Below are positions 1-10,828 of a DNA stretch of 64,000 bases, in pieces (position 1 is the stretch's first letter; each line of letters opens with the position of its first letter). The notes below the pieces were generated by a model, which did no database searches, was not told the origin of the DNA, and worked only from the letters and a program-made list of their open reading frames with translations. The translations under genes and the position numbers were made by a program. This DNA is from Embiotoca jacksoni (Eukaryota; Chordata; Actinopteri; Embiotocidae): positions 3,276,501 through 3,340,500 of the forward strand of contig JAKOON010000028.1 in the NCBI GenBank assembly GCA_022577435.1, read 5' to 3'.

Positions 1-1489
1 AAGTCATTAATCCTGTTGTGGGAGAACCGAGACTGCGTTGAGTGAGCTGAGGTGTTTCCAGTTTATTATTTCAGAGTTACAGCTCAGCAGGGGAAGGATG
101 TGAGTCTGTTCAAGAAGTCACTACAAAGAACTGCCAGCATGGAGCTATTTTCCTGAAAGTGTAAAAAGGGAGGATGTGCTCTGGAAGGGGGAGGCCACAA
201 TTTCCCACCGGGAGAGAGAGAGAAGGTCATGACAAAACTTATTAAAGCTAATAATCTGGAATCTCCAGAATGAACTGGAAACTCCCACAGTGTTTTCCCG
301 CTTAGAGGAATTGACCCTAAGATTTTGCATTTAGACCATGTAGACCAGGATCACAGCCTATTCATTAAAATATTTTTTTAGTGTCATTATCAGTTTTTAA
401 TCATCAATGGTGGAAAGTACATTTACTTTAATTACACAAATTACATTGGTAACTGTACAAATTCAGATTTAACATACAAAGCCTGCAAATATCTTATAAA
501 ATACAATGCTCTATCATTTAATAACACTAACCAATGATATTTACAATTAGAGCTGAAACTATGTCAATTAATATACTGACAAAAACCTTTTTTCATGCAA
601 AGAAGCTTCTCAGTTGTAGGGATTTGCTGCTTCTCCTTTTAATTATTTTACTGCTATAATTCATTATTTTTTAAATAATGTTAAAGAAACATTATGAAAG
701 TTTTACTTTGGGTAATTATGATGTGCATTTTTTTTTAAAGTTTTATCTTTACAAATCAAACTATCGGTCAAATCATGATTTTATTACATTATCAGCTGAT
801 TAATGATTATTAATGAAAATAATAACTTTTTGCAGTCCTGTAAAAGATAGTCAATTTGATTTTATATTAATGCTTGATTAATTGTCAAGTAAACAAGTAA
901 TACTTCCCCAACATAAACTGTTGCATTCATTGCCCCCATAAACTTTCTCCTTTCTGAGTCACCTGACCTCCCACTTACCCAGCTGTTCTCATTATCCAAT
1001 CAGCTCGGCATTGATATCTATTGGCCCATTTCCACCTGTCAGTTAAGTGTTGCTTACAGCCATTGTGACGTGTACCTGCTTCTACCTGTCGTCGTGTACC
1101 TGGACCTGCCTTCCTGTGAGCCTCCTGCACTTTTTTTGAGGCATGAAGATGAAAAAGTTGGCAAAAATGTTCCTTCCTCTTCTTTTAAACATCGTGAGAC
1201 ACCGCAGATTTCTCTCTGGACTAAAACCATGACGTAAGTTACCGTAGTAAACTGATGGTAGTCTCCATCTAGTGGTTTTTTACTGGTGGTACAATAAAAA
1301 TAGTCAAAAACATATGTTGTGGTGAATTATAATCGAGTTTATTGATTTCATTGCAGACATAAAAGTGTTTTTGTTTTTTTTAAACCCTGTCACCATTGGT
1401 AGCAAGAAAAAAAAACAATATAAAAGTACAAAATATAACATTAACAAAGAAGCAGAGTAGAAAAACTAAACCTTTATTTGATTTTTTGA
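1..1489. other. non-coding flank, no gene recognised
   Basis: AT-rich sequence with short runs of A and T. I see no exon with good splice sites and no protein similarity on either strand. The only open frames are short and low in complexity. It could hold distal 3' UTR or regulatory DNA of the minus-strand tnfaip2-like gene that ends at 2629, since AATAAA-type hexamers occur on the minus strand here, but the transcript end cannot be fixed from sequence alone. Confidence 0.5.
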
Positions 1490-1782
1490 TTTTGATTTTA
1501 TACACTTTATTAATCCCCGAGGGGAAATTTCTTCACTACAGCAGGGGGGCTCTCAGGGGGGAGCTGCTGCAGCAGGCTGCCACTAGCGCGGCGCCAGGTA
1601 ACCTGACCTAAGGTACATGTTTTTGGATGATGGGAGGAAGCCGGAGAACCCGGAGAGAACCCACGCAAGCACAGGGAGAACATGCACACTCCGCACAGAA
1701 AGGCCCAGGACCGGATTTGAACCCGGAACCTTTTTGCTGTGAGGTGACAGTGCTAACCACTGCACCACCGTGCCCCCCAATT
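1490..1782. repeat. interspersed teleost repeat (SINE or LINE-tail type)
   Basis: The block starts with a 'ttattaatccccgaggggaaa' type segment and continues through a 'gggaggaagccggagaaccc' segment to 'ccaccgtgcccccc'. This layout is a familiar high-copy repeat in fish genomes. Around 1714-1731 it contains a tRNA B-box-like stretch (ggatttgaacccggaacc), which favours a tRNA-derived SINE or SINE-like tail. The family name is not assigned. Open frames inside it on both strands are not genes. Confidence 0.7.
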
Positions 1783-2628
1783 AAACCAAAAAAATACAGC
1801 TCGGAAATTGGTTTCATGGGAATGCATCATTTAAAAATTTAAATTCCAGCATATCTTCAACCTGATTTTATTATCTATAATATTAATAAATAAATAAGTT
1901 CTCAGGATGAAGTAGAAGAGTCAAGTTTGGACAGAATCTGTACTTCAAGTATAATTCATAAGTGCTCGTCAGACAGCTGCAGGCTCGTAAATACTGGAAA
2001 TGTATGTACAAGATTTCTACATTCATATAAATAATACTTCAAATAATATTTCAAGTAAAAGTAAAATAATATTTAAACAGTTGGGAACAAGAGAATCTTA
2101 ACATTTCCCTTTTAATTCAATCAGTTTAAATTGTTTTTATTTTAAAATGTATCTCTTACTCAGAATAAATATCATTTATATAGTCTTCTGCACAAAGGTT
2201 ACGAGTAAACATTTCGTACCATCTTGTAAATCTCCCTCAGCCAAGCTCCAGCTGAATATTTCATCATATGCACAAATGTAAACAACCAATGAAACCAAAG
2301 ATGATTTTGTTATTTTTGAGGTTTCTTCTGTGGTGACAAAAAATAACAACAACCATTGCCTTCATGGTAAACAATCAAACCTACATAAAAGAATAACACA
2401 AAATTCACGTTTCTTTCCTGAAATGACACCAGCAATTTAAAGGAAATCTGCAACATTCAGGCCACCGCATGCAGCCTCTTGTACACAGATAAAAATTTGT
2501 TTAGTGTCTAATATAAATATTTTAGAAATCATTTAACGGAGTGAGTCTTCACAGGATTTGATCAGAAAAGCCCTTGAAAATCTCTGTAATGTGTTGAACA
2601 ATCTCTCTGCAGTCGAGCAGCTCGGCCT
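1783..2628. other. 3' flank or 3' UTR of tnfaip2-like gene
   Basis: AT-rich DNA directly downstream of the minus-strand stop codon at 2629-2631. No exon is visible. It probably contains the 3' UTR; several AATAAA hexamers on the minus strand (for example around 1880-1895) are possible cleavage signals but none can be chosen. Confidence 0.4.
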
Positions 2629-5600
2629 TCAGCAGCAGATGAGACAAGAGAACCAGGATCCAGAACCGTATGTGGGTTCACTGCCGGGAAGGGCCTCCAG
2701 CACCTCTCGCACCTCCCTTTCAGAAAGACCGTTCCATCGCAGCAGGCGCTTCAGGTCCATGCTGAAAAACACCAGCAGGTGAGTGACATGCAGTTCCTAT
2801 AACGACTACTAGATGTTGTCAGCTTTGAGGAAAATCCAAACAATGACAAATAAAGAAGTCAATACAGAGCTGAGGAGAAACGGACAGTTCAGTTCAGAGA
2901 CCGCAGATGTAAAGATTTTCAAATCAAGGTGTCTGAGGAACACCTGCAGCAATTAGCTGTTAATCATTTAGATATGCAAGAAATAAAATCTGCCTGAGCT
3001 TCACATCTGACATAATGCTAACGTTAGCTTGACGCAGGTAGAAATTGATGGTGTCTAAAGTGGGAAGTGATGTTTGGGAAATTTGGTTTGTTACATACTG
3101 ATTTTGGTCGATCAATCAATCAAACGTTATTTCTATACCACTTTTTGTGCATTTTGGTGCAGTTCAAAGTGCTTCACAGATGATTGATAGGCCAATAATA
3201 AGACAAACAGTTGAATACTGGAAAAATAAAATACATTTGAGCTGTGGTTTTGATGTTTCAAGTTTTGTTCTATACTTTTAGAAAATAATACAAATACAGA
3301 GAATCCCCCTTAACTGCGTCGATGTGTCCTGTAACAGATAATTACCTCTGTCCCACAAACTCCTGCTGTTTTTCCGCCACTATGAGCTTCAGCAGGTCAA
3401 TGGATTTGCACTCAAGCACATCTGGGATCATCAGCAGTATCTGGTTCCACTGCTGGACTCCAGGAGCCTGAAGCAACACCACACATACAGGTCAGGGATG
3501 TACGTTAAGATCGTTCACATTCACATCAGACCGACTGTCTGCAGCAATTGCGACCGAAGTGTTGATCTCACCAGGTCCGACATGGTGCTGTGAAGCTGAT
3601 GTGCATCTTCATCGACTCTTTGCCCAACATCTGGACTCCAGAACCGCCTCAGTTTGTGCTGGCTGCTTTTGAGAAGATGTTCGAGGTAAGTGTGAGCGAT
3701 GATCTTATACGCCTCGTCCATCACAACCTGAGATGCAAAAAACAGCAACAGAAAGTGTTTGGACACAAATATATGGAATGATTTCTGGTATACATGTGTG
3801 TATATGTATATATATATACTGGGGCATATGTATTTTGTTATTCACAGATTACATTTAATATACTTGGCAGTGGGAGAATTGTCTTCTTACCTTTTGCTCA
3901 TCCAAAACATAATCCAATTTGGGGAAATACTCCTCTAAAGCAGCCAACAAGCTGAGCTGCCTGTCATCTGATTTAAAGTATTTTTTAAGGTGATGCTGTG
4001 GAACAGAAAAGGTGATATCATTAATTTTTTTTTTAACTGAGGAATGCATGCTTATACTGGGGCATTTTGAAATTCCAGCAAACTGTATATTTCTGGTTAA
4101 GTTTAGACTGATACCTCTGTGATGTCAGCTACAATTTTCATGAGGAGTTTCAAAGTAAAAGTCTCAATTTTTCCAAGTGTTGCCACAGTTTCCTCAAGAA
4201 GGGAAGTTCTGACGCCTTCACCTTTGGTCTGGATGTTCTTCCTGATAGCAGAGAACATAAACAATGTTTAAAACATGCATCGTCATTTACCATTGCTTCT
4301 CTTACTGTATTTAAACTCTGAGTTAGAGGCCTTTACTTCCATTTCTATATTGCACAGACCTTTTCAGTGGAGTGCTTTTATTATGTTAGCAAAAACAAAG
4401 AAGTTTAAATTACATTGAATGAAGATCTGGAAAAGAGAAACAAACACTCACCTGAGTTCTTTGCAGGTTTTCAAAGTCTTGAGGAAGTATATAGTTTCTG
4501 GTTTGTTCAGTTTTGCTTTTTTTCCAAGAAGCCCATCCTGCTCCGCCATGTACCTGCAGAGCAGAGAGAATATGTGGTCAAAACAACAGTCTGATTAGTG
4601 ATGAATATTCATGTCACCGTAAGGCTGATGAACTAAATAAAGCCACTCACTTCCCCACAAACATCTGCAGCTCCTCAAAACAGACCTCCCGCACTCCATC
4701 ATACAGTTCTGGGCTGATTTTCTGCGCTTCATTGGGCATGGCATTAATGCACTTCAAGAGGGGCAAAAAAAAAATAAAAAAAAAGTGTTCAATATGCAAA
4801 TGTTTGCACACAAGCATGCATACAAGTTACGCAGATTGATTCTGTCAGACGCTCTTCTTACCTGAATTATGTCCACGTAAAGTCCAATATAAGTTTCCTC
4901 GCTGTCACAGCAGTCTTGTCTTCCTTCAATCTGCAGGATTTTGTCCAGGGACCCTTTGATCTCTTTCTGTGTGAGAAACACCCAGACAAGGCAAACTAAT
5001 AAGCATCACATCCCTTATTCTGACCTCGCCCTCTCCCTTGTGTGCATTTATCGCAGTGTATGAGTTTTTATTCTTACCTGAACATTTTCAAGCACTTTGT
5101 TCTTGGCATTTGCTTCCCATTCACGGAACAGTAGGTGGTCAGGATGACCAAGAAGCTCCTCACTGGGAAAGTACCACAAATACCAACATTAGAACTGGGT
5201 ACAGTCACGATTTGACTTCTCTGTCTAAAACTCTACATGTCAAAAATATTAGCTAGAAGGAGATAAAGGAGGAAGTCAAAGGGGGAAAAAGATTATAAAA
5301 ACAATGTTAGTAACGACCTAGTGTAAAGACATACATATTCTAATACACTCACACTTCCGGTAAACTCTTTAAAAATAAAAGTTTGTAATAGGACACATTT
5401 CTAGTAACTTTTTGTCTCAAAGTCATAATAAAATGCAAAGAATAAATGAGAAATATTGGTGGGAAAAACAGATTAAAGACAACAAATTTCACCCATGTAA
5501 ATAAATGCTTTTAAAATAAAAAAAATTTAAAACATTATTCTACTTTATCACTTTGATGTCAATCTTAGCAAACTTCAACATTCTTAGATGTACATTTTCT

Positions 5601-6875
5601 GCATTCAAATCTGTCCCTGAAAATAGTTAAAACATTACAAGGTTACATTACATGGTTTTATTTTTTGATCTCATGTAATCCTTAAACACCACTAGAAGAG
5701 TTTGTTTTATTTTTTTTTTTTCATACTAATAAAAAGGCATCCATACGCATGGGTGCAGAACGTTTTACGGGATGATTTAAAACCTTTGAAAGCCCCTTCA
5801 CCTGACCCCTTTCCGATCACCGATTAGGGGGGACCAATGTCAGAAATATACAATCATATGTCTTCGTGACATAACTATTTTTAGCTGCTTTTCTGTCTTC
5901 AGAAACATCGAATGAACTAGTTCGAACATAACCTGAGCCTTGAGCATATTTCCCTAAACCATTGCTTTGAGCTAAACTTTGAAGGCTGCACAAAACAGAT
6001 TGAATGAAAGTGGAAGATACTGTAGGTTAACATGCAAGTAGGCTGGCAGATACCTCAGATATGTGTGTAGGACCCAGTTCATCAGCATGAAGGAATCCCT
6101 GGAGGATCTGATATCCTGGAGCAGAAGCTGCAGGTGATGAAACGTCTGACGGTGGTAGCATTCAATCAGGCATCCCATCAACTCCTTGGACTCCAGCAGG
6201 GGGCCGAGCCTCAACAGCTCGTTGATCACGGTGTCGTGCACATTTGCCAGATGCTGCTGGAGGCTCTGGTTCGGACCTGCAGGAGGCTTCGGGAGTTTCT
6301 GGGATGCAGATGATTGCATGAGGTGAACGGTGCATTGATTCACGGTCTGCTGCTCTGAGCAGCAAGATCCGACCTCAGGGGGGTCGCTGGTGGTCTCGGA
6401 GGACACCCCAAGAAGTTCAGCGATTTCCTGAAAGGTGATGTTTTTCTCTCTCTGCGAGCGCTGCTCCTGTTCGATGTTGATGTTGTTCTGAGCCAAAGGG
6501 TTGTCGTACCTGTCAACTGCATGGTTGTATCCTGTGAAAGAGGCCAATGAAATAATCTGGTTTTACACACACACACGTGCATCACAGCTCCGCAAACACT
6601 CAATCCTTTCCTGTTTTGATAAACCCAATAGAGATATATTTAGTTTTTGAATTGGTCTTGTCCACATTTAGTCTAACCAAGACACGAGATTCTGGGGTTT
6701 ATGGGTTGATTGAACTTCTTGGCAACAAATTAAAGTATCTCACTCCGTCACATCAAAGCTGAAGACCGGTTTGTATACTGCGCAGGAGGAAATAAAAACC
6801 AGAGCCAACAGCGAGTTAACACGAACAAATTAACGACACACGAGGCGGAACATTTCACGTCATAAGAACAACAAT

Positions 6876-6917
<42 letters not shown>

Positions 6918-7818
6918 TGTCTGTGTGTTGTGCAGCTCGACACACCCTTCGTGCTACATATTTGTTTACTCGAATCGGCATGCTTGAAATTAACACCAGA
7001 GGCCGTGCCTCACTCTGATCTGCCCTGATTTCCATATGTTACATCAGCATTTAGTTTTGACCTCATCAATATCAATCAATCTTCACCAGATTTTTATACA
7101 TATTGTTACTTGTTTCCCCGCACGTTTCTGGAGGATTTTAGGTGTGTGGTGGGGGGTTTACGGCAGTTATGTGACTAAACTGCATTTTCATATAATTTTG
7201 TATGATTATCATGACATAAGCTGTCTGCCATTAAAAAAAAAAAAAAAAAAAAAAATCACTAAACTTTGGTAGATCAAAGCTCACAGTGAAGCTATAGAGG
7301 CTTCAGTGCTGTGAACCAAAACCTGGGTGCTGCCCCTTCGTGTTATAATAGAAAACCTAGCATATACAGTGTATGAATTGTCTCATTAAAACACACTTCA
7401 GCACACTCAGAGAAGTGAAACAGACGAGAGTCAAAAGGTACAATTATTTTCAAGTTTTTGTGCTCTTTCTTTAGTTATTTTGTCCAAAAAAATGCCTATT
7501 TATAACTGTTTTCAGAGGTTTTTTTTACATTGTTTACTGGTAGTGTTTTACATATTTAACTGACTTTGACTCCTTTCAAGCTGTAGCACCATAACAATTA
7601 AACCAGACAGTGAATGATTCAGCTCGTCCAGATTAAAAGCAACTGCACTAGTGCAGATATAAACATGCAGACTCAGCACATTCTAATAATGACATTAGAC
7701 TCCTACCAGCTTGTATGTCTTCGTTGTTGTTCTGCTCTATTAAAGGTTTCCTGCTTTCACTCTTCCGAAGTTTCGTCCATCCTCTGAATGGAAAAATCTT
7801 CTTCATGTTCATCTTCAT
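2629..7818 (-). CDS. tnfaip2: TNFAIP2-like protein, Sec6/exocyst family (541 aa, 11 coding exons)
   Basis: Coding exons in transcript order: 7707-7818, 6054-6531, 5078-5162, 4862-4966, 4651-4751, 4452-4553, 4115-4241, 3891-3995, 3572-3727, 3346-3467, 2629-2761. All junctions are GT-AG and phases carry through to 1,626 nt. The start MKMNMKKIFPFRGWTK is basic and lies about 70 nt below a TATA box. A polar linker occupies roughly residues 38-100. The helical Sec6-type region begins near SLQQHLANVHDTVINELL and includes LLFREWEANAKNK and MDEAYKIIAHTYLEHLL. TNFAIP2 and the EXOC3L proteins share this fold; TNFAIP2 is an NF-kB target linked to RalA and to membrane protrusions such as tunnelling nanotubes. 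The order next to eif5 and mark3 matches human TNFAIP2-EIF5-MARK3, which supports the name over EXOC3L4. The product is somewhat shorter than human TNFAIP2. The last exon (SMDLKRLLRWNGLSEREV...) is the least certain: reading on past 3346 gives an immediate TAA instead. Confidence 0.85.
3110..3215. repeat. degenerate interspersed repeat in last tnfaip2 intron
   Basis: Contains 'caaacgttatttctataccactttttgtgc' followed by 'cagttcaaagtgcttcacagatgattg'. This pattern (tttatatagca... followed by caaagtgctttaca) recurs across fish genomes as the tail of an interspersed element. The copy is short and degraded. Confidence 0.45.
6879..6928. repeat. (GT)n microsatellite
   Basis: About 18 uninterrupted GT units followed by CTGTCTGTGTGT. 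It lies in the first intron of the tnfaip2-like gene. Confidence 0.95.
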
Positions 7819-7889
7819 GTTGTGTTACTTTGTAGTGATCCACGTTTCTGCATGTCAAATTATTGTGTGAGACTGAAGCACTGCCGTCC

Positions 7890-7895
7890 TTTATA
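7890..7895 (-). promoter_or_regulatory. TATA box of tnfaip2-like gene
   Basis: On the minus strand the sequence reads CTATAAAGG, a full TATA match. It lies about 72 nt upstream of the predicted ATG (7818), so transcription would start near 7860-7865 with a short leader of about 45 nt. The next elements upstream are an NF-kB palindrome and an ISRE, which fits an inducible gene. Confidence 0.7.
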
Positions 7896-7908
7896 GAGGC
7901 AGTTAAAA

Positions 7909-7919
7909 GGGATTTTCCC
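7909..7919 (-). promoter_or_regulatory. NF-kB site (GGGAAAATCCC)
   Basis: Perfect 11-bp palindromic kB element, 13 bp upstream of the TATA box of the tnfaip2-like gene. It fits the consensus GGGRNWYYCC. TNFAIP2 is known as a TNF-induced NF-kB target in mammals, so both position and identity fit. Confidence 0.65.
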
Positions 7920-7982
7920 ATCACATCACCACTGTATCAACTGTGCCAGCTTTCGTTTTACACTGTAGTCTTTTCCGACCAG

Positions 7983-7994
7983 GAAAGTGAAAGT
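7983..7994. promoter_or_regulatory. ISRE / IRF element (GAAAGTGAAAGT)
   Basis: Exact match to the ISRE consensus GAAANNGAAASY, about 90 bp upstream of the TATA box. A second IRF-like half site (AAAACGAAAG on the minus strand) lies at about 7951-7961. Together these suggest interferon or IRF input to the same promoter. Confidence 0.55.
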
Positions 7995-9164
7995 TGTTTC
8001 ATCATGTTGAGGAGTCACAATAATAACCAATATTAATACTACAGCTACCATACTGCTGCTGTTAATGATGATGTTTACAATTGCAATCGAATGTAACCCC
8101 TGACCCTGAACTGAAAAGTCAGTTTCATCACAATGTCACCACTTTAACAAAGGTTCAGAGAAATATAGATGTTTATTATTATATTATTATATTTTTCATC
8201 ATCACTTTTGCCGAAAGGATGTTTTTTTTCCTGAATTTATGAGCTCCAGAGCAGCTAGTAACTAAACTCTGTGCTGAGATTTAAAAGGAAATTTAGCTAT
8301 TGTGCACACCGGATTATAACAAGGGATAAACATTTAATTAAAATTTTATGTCAGAGTTTATTTGTTGTAATGCAAAAGGTATTCATGCAGGTAATCCACA
8401 AAGAACCATAGCTTGAAAGCATAATTTTCTGTTTTTGTAGAGTAAAATAAATTCTTCTTTTGTTGGTAACTTGAAAGGAGGCAACAATAAGTGAATGAGA
8501 GTCATTCTCTCTTCCTGCAGGGATCTGTGTATTAACATCTGCCAAATAGGTGTGTCATTGTGTGGAGTCATGAGTGAAAAGGAAAATGGAAAACTGTCAT
8601 ACATCACTCTTCAAAATATTTTGAATATTTAAATAGATGCAAAGTAGTTTTAAATGTGTAAGCATCTGATTTATTTGAACTATTATAAGCAGACATTTAC
8701 TGTGTTTACGTTGTACTACTGTAGATTTGAGATTAAAACACAGTGATCAATCATGTTGCTCATTTTCTTCAACATATATAATATTGATTTATTTACTGCG
8801 TAAGTTACAGATCTCTGGGTTTGTCTGACGCTGAGAACGTTGTGATAAAATTCCTTCTCGAGAACAAAAAGCTTTCCAGGAGAGACACTCCTAGAAACAT
8901 CAAGTAACAGGGAATTCCAGATCAATAAAAATAAACTGCAACCTACAATTACTACTGCTCTAAAATATGACATAAGAGCAACATCCTAAAATGCAAAATA
9001 AAAAAATGGATTAACATCTAAAACTCAACTTGTAATGTCTATCTGTTGGTTTACATGTCCGATATTTTGGTCTCCTATTTATTTTTCTGCACTGACGACA
9101 GCCGTGTCAGCCCATAATTTTTTTTCAAATGTGGCACAAATGTTTACTTAGATTTAAGGATTAG

Positions 9165-9212
9165 ATGATTTAAAAAAAAAAAAATTCCCGTCAGGGATTA
9201 ATAAAGTAACTA
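9165..9212 (-). repeat. short LINE-tail-like fragment
   Basis: A run of A followed by 'attcccgtcagggattaataaagta'. Its reverse complement matches the start of the repeat at 1490 (tttattaatccc...ggg). It is most likely a truncated retrotransposon 3' end. Confidence 0.4.
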
Positions 9213-10083
9213 CCTAATTAGCGTTTTGGGGTGAACCGTCAATCCGCAGTGGTAAACAAGATCCAGAAAAGTACCTGGTAACAAAAGCAAACAGAGGCGA
9301 GCTGAGACACAGAATGTGGTGGAAAAGCACCCACCTCATATATGCTGCATGCTGACTGAGGCCGCACACTCTTCCAGTTAAACCAATCAGATTGTGCCAC
9401 GACCTCTGTGAACCAATCATTTCGGTTGTATCGAATTTTAAAAATCGCTCACCTTTTCCTTACTGTGCACACTTTGTCAAATAAGTACATTTACTCTTTA
9501 GCCTTTCTCAAATGACTGGGCACCTTTGTTTGGGTGTGTTGCATGGTGTATGCAGTTCATAAGGAGTCTTCCCATCAAAAAATAATAGCAGTCAGGGAGA
9601 GAAAGCTGTTATAAATCTACCAGGGATATCCCCCCCTCTTTCCTTCACAAATGTAACTAGGAGAGCTGGATAATTCCCTAGACTCCCAAAAAATCAATAC
9701 CTAAACCAATATTTCCTTGTACAGAGGTTAAAGTTTTGTTTGATGCAGTAATGTTTCAGTTAGACATTAGTGGATGGAATCAGATTGTAACCACTGGTGT
9801 GGTAGCAACGGTATTTTTTCCAGCTCTTTTGCAGCAGTTCTGAATGTAATGCAATTCAGCTTCAAGAGAGGTTTGTTTGCCAACAAAAAACTCCCAGTCA
9901 TGAGTTATCAAGAGATTAAAGAGGCATAACAGCAACATGGAAGTCTGTTTCAGTCCAAGACCAAGAACTCATCCAGTACTTCAGATCCGCTGCAGAGATG
10001 TTATTGGTTCTTTCTTGACCTGAGTTACACCATTCCTCCAAATTTCATGAAAATCGAACAGGGAATTTGTTTGTAATTGTGCC

Positions 10084-10250
10084 AACAACCAACCAACCAA
10101 CCAGCCAACCAACACACAGACCCAACCAACCAACCAACCAACCCACCAGCCAAACAAACAAACAACTAACCAATCAACCCACCCACTGACCAACCAACCA
10201 ACCAACCAACCAACCCACTAACCAACCAATCAACCAACCAAACAACCCAG
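10084..10250. repeat. (AACC)n tetranucleotide repeat
   Basis: Imperfect CCAA tandem array of about 165 bp with interruptions (cacacaga, aaacaaacaaac, actgacc). Its translation on the minus strand is a meaningless Gly/Trp/Val-rich product. Confidence 0.95.
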
Positions 10251-10828
10251 ACTTTGTGACTGAATTGAACCAGTTCTTTACTCTCAGTACAGTCTTGAAC
10301 TTTGACTTCAGAATGATTGAAGTTAAAATACTAATCCCAATCTGTGTAATTAGAGTCTCATATTAGTTTTGAAAAATGTTCTCTATACCAGATTTCTAAA
10401 TCGACTCCTCCGCACAGAGCTATTTAATTATTTAGTTTTAAAGAGTATCAACAAAGGAATTTACCCAGAATTAAAGATAGTGATGCATGCACATAACATT
10501 AAAGGTTAATTCAAAGCCTTCAGTTCACCTGAAGTGCACGTGTCAGGTGAAAACTGCAACAATCTGCTGATTAAAAGATGCAAAATCTAAAGATTTTTTT
10601 TTGTGTGTGTGTTGAATCCAGGACAATTTACTGCAAGGCTCACTATAAAGTCAAAGTTTATTTTCCCAGCTGGAGCTTCATGGGAAAGGACACACCCACT
10701 GGCCTGTTGGGCGGTCCTGAGTGACACCAGACCGCCTCTTTTCTTTCATCATCTGGACTGACCTGACTGTGGACAGACATGTCTTTAAACCTCCACAGTG
10801 GAAACTTGGCTTTGTGCGTTTTGATACG

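Larger units (their letters stand above)
8000..10700. other. intergenic region between tnfaip2 and fam216a promoters
   Basis: The two genes diverge here. Apart from the repeats listed separately I see only AT-rich sequence with no convincing exons. Open frames of 60-85 codons have no recognisable protein features. Confidence 0.6.

Noticed and set aside
2558..2782. Plus-strand 74-codon frame (IRKALENLCNVLNNL...)
   Set aside because: The opposite strand carries the last exon of the tnfaip2-like gene with correct phase and splice acceptor; the plus frame is its shadow.
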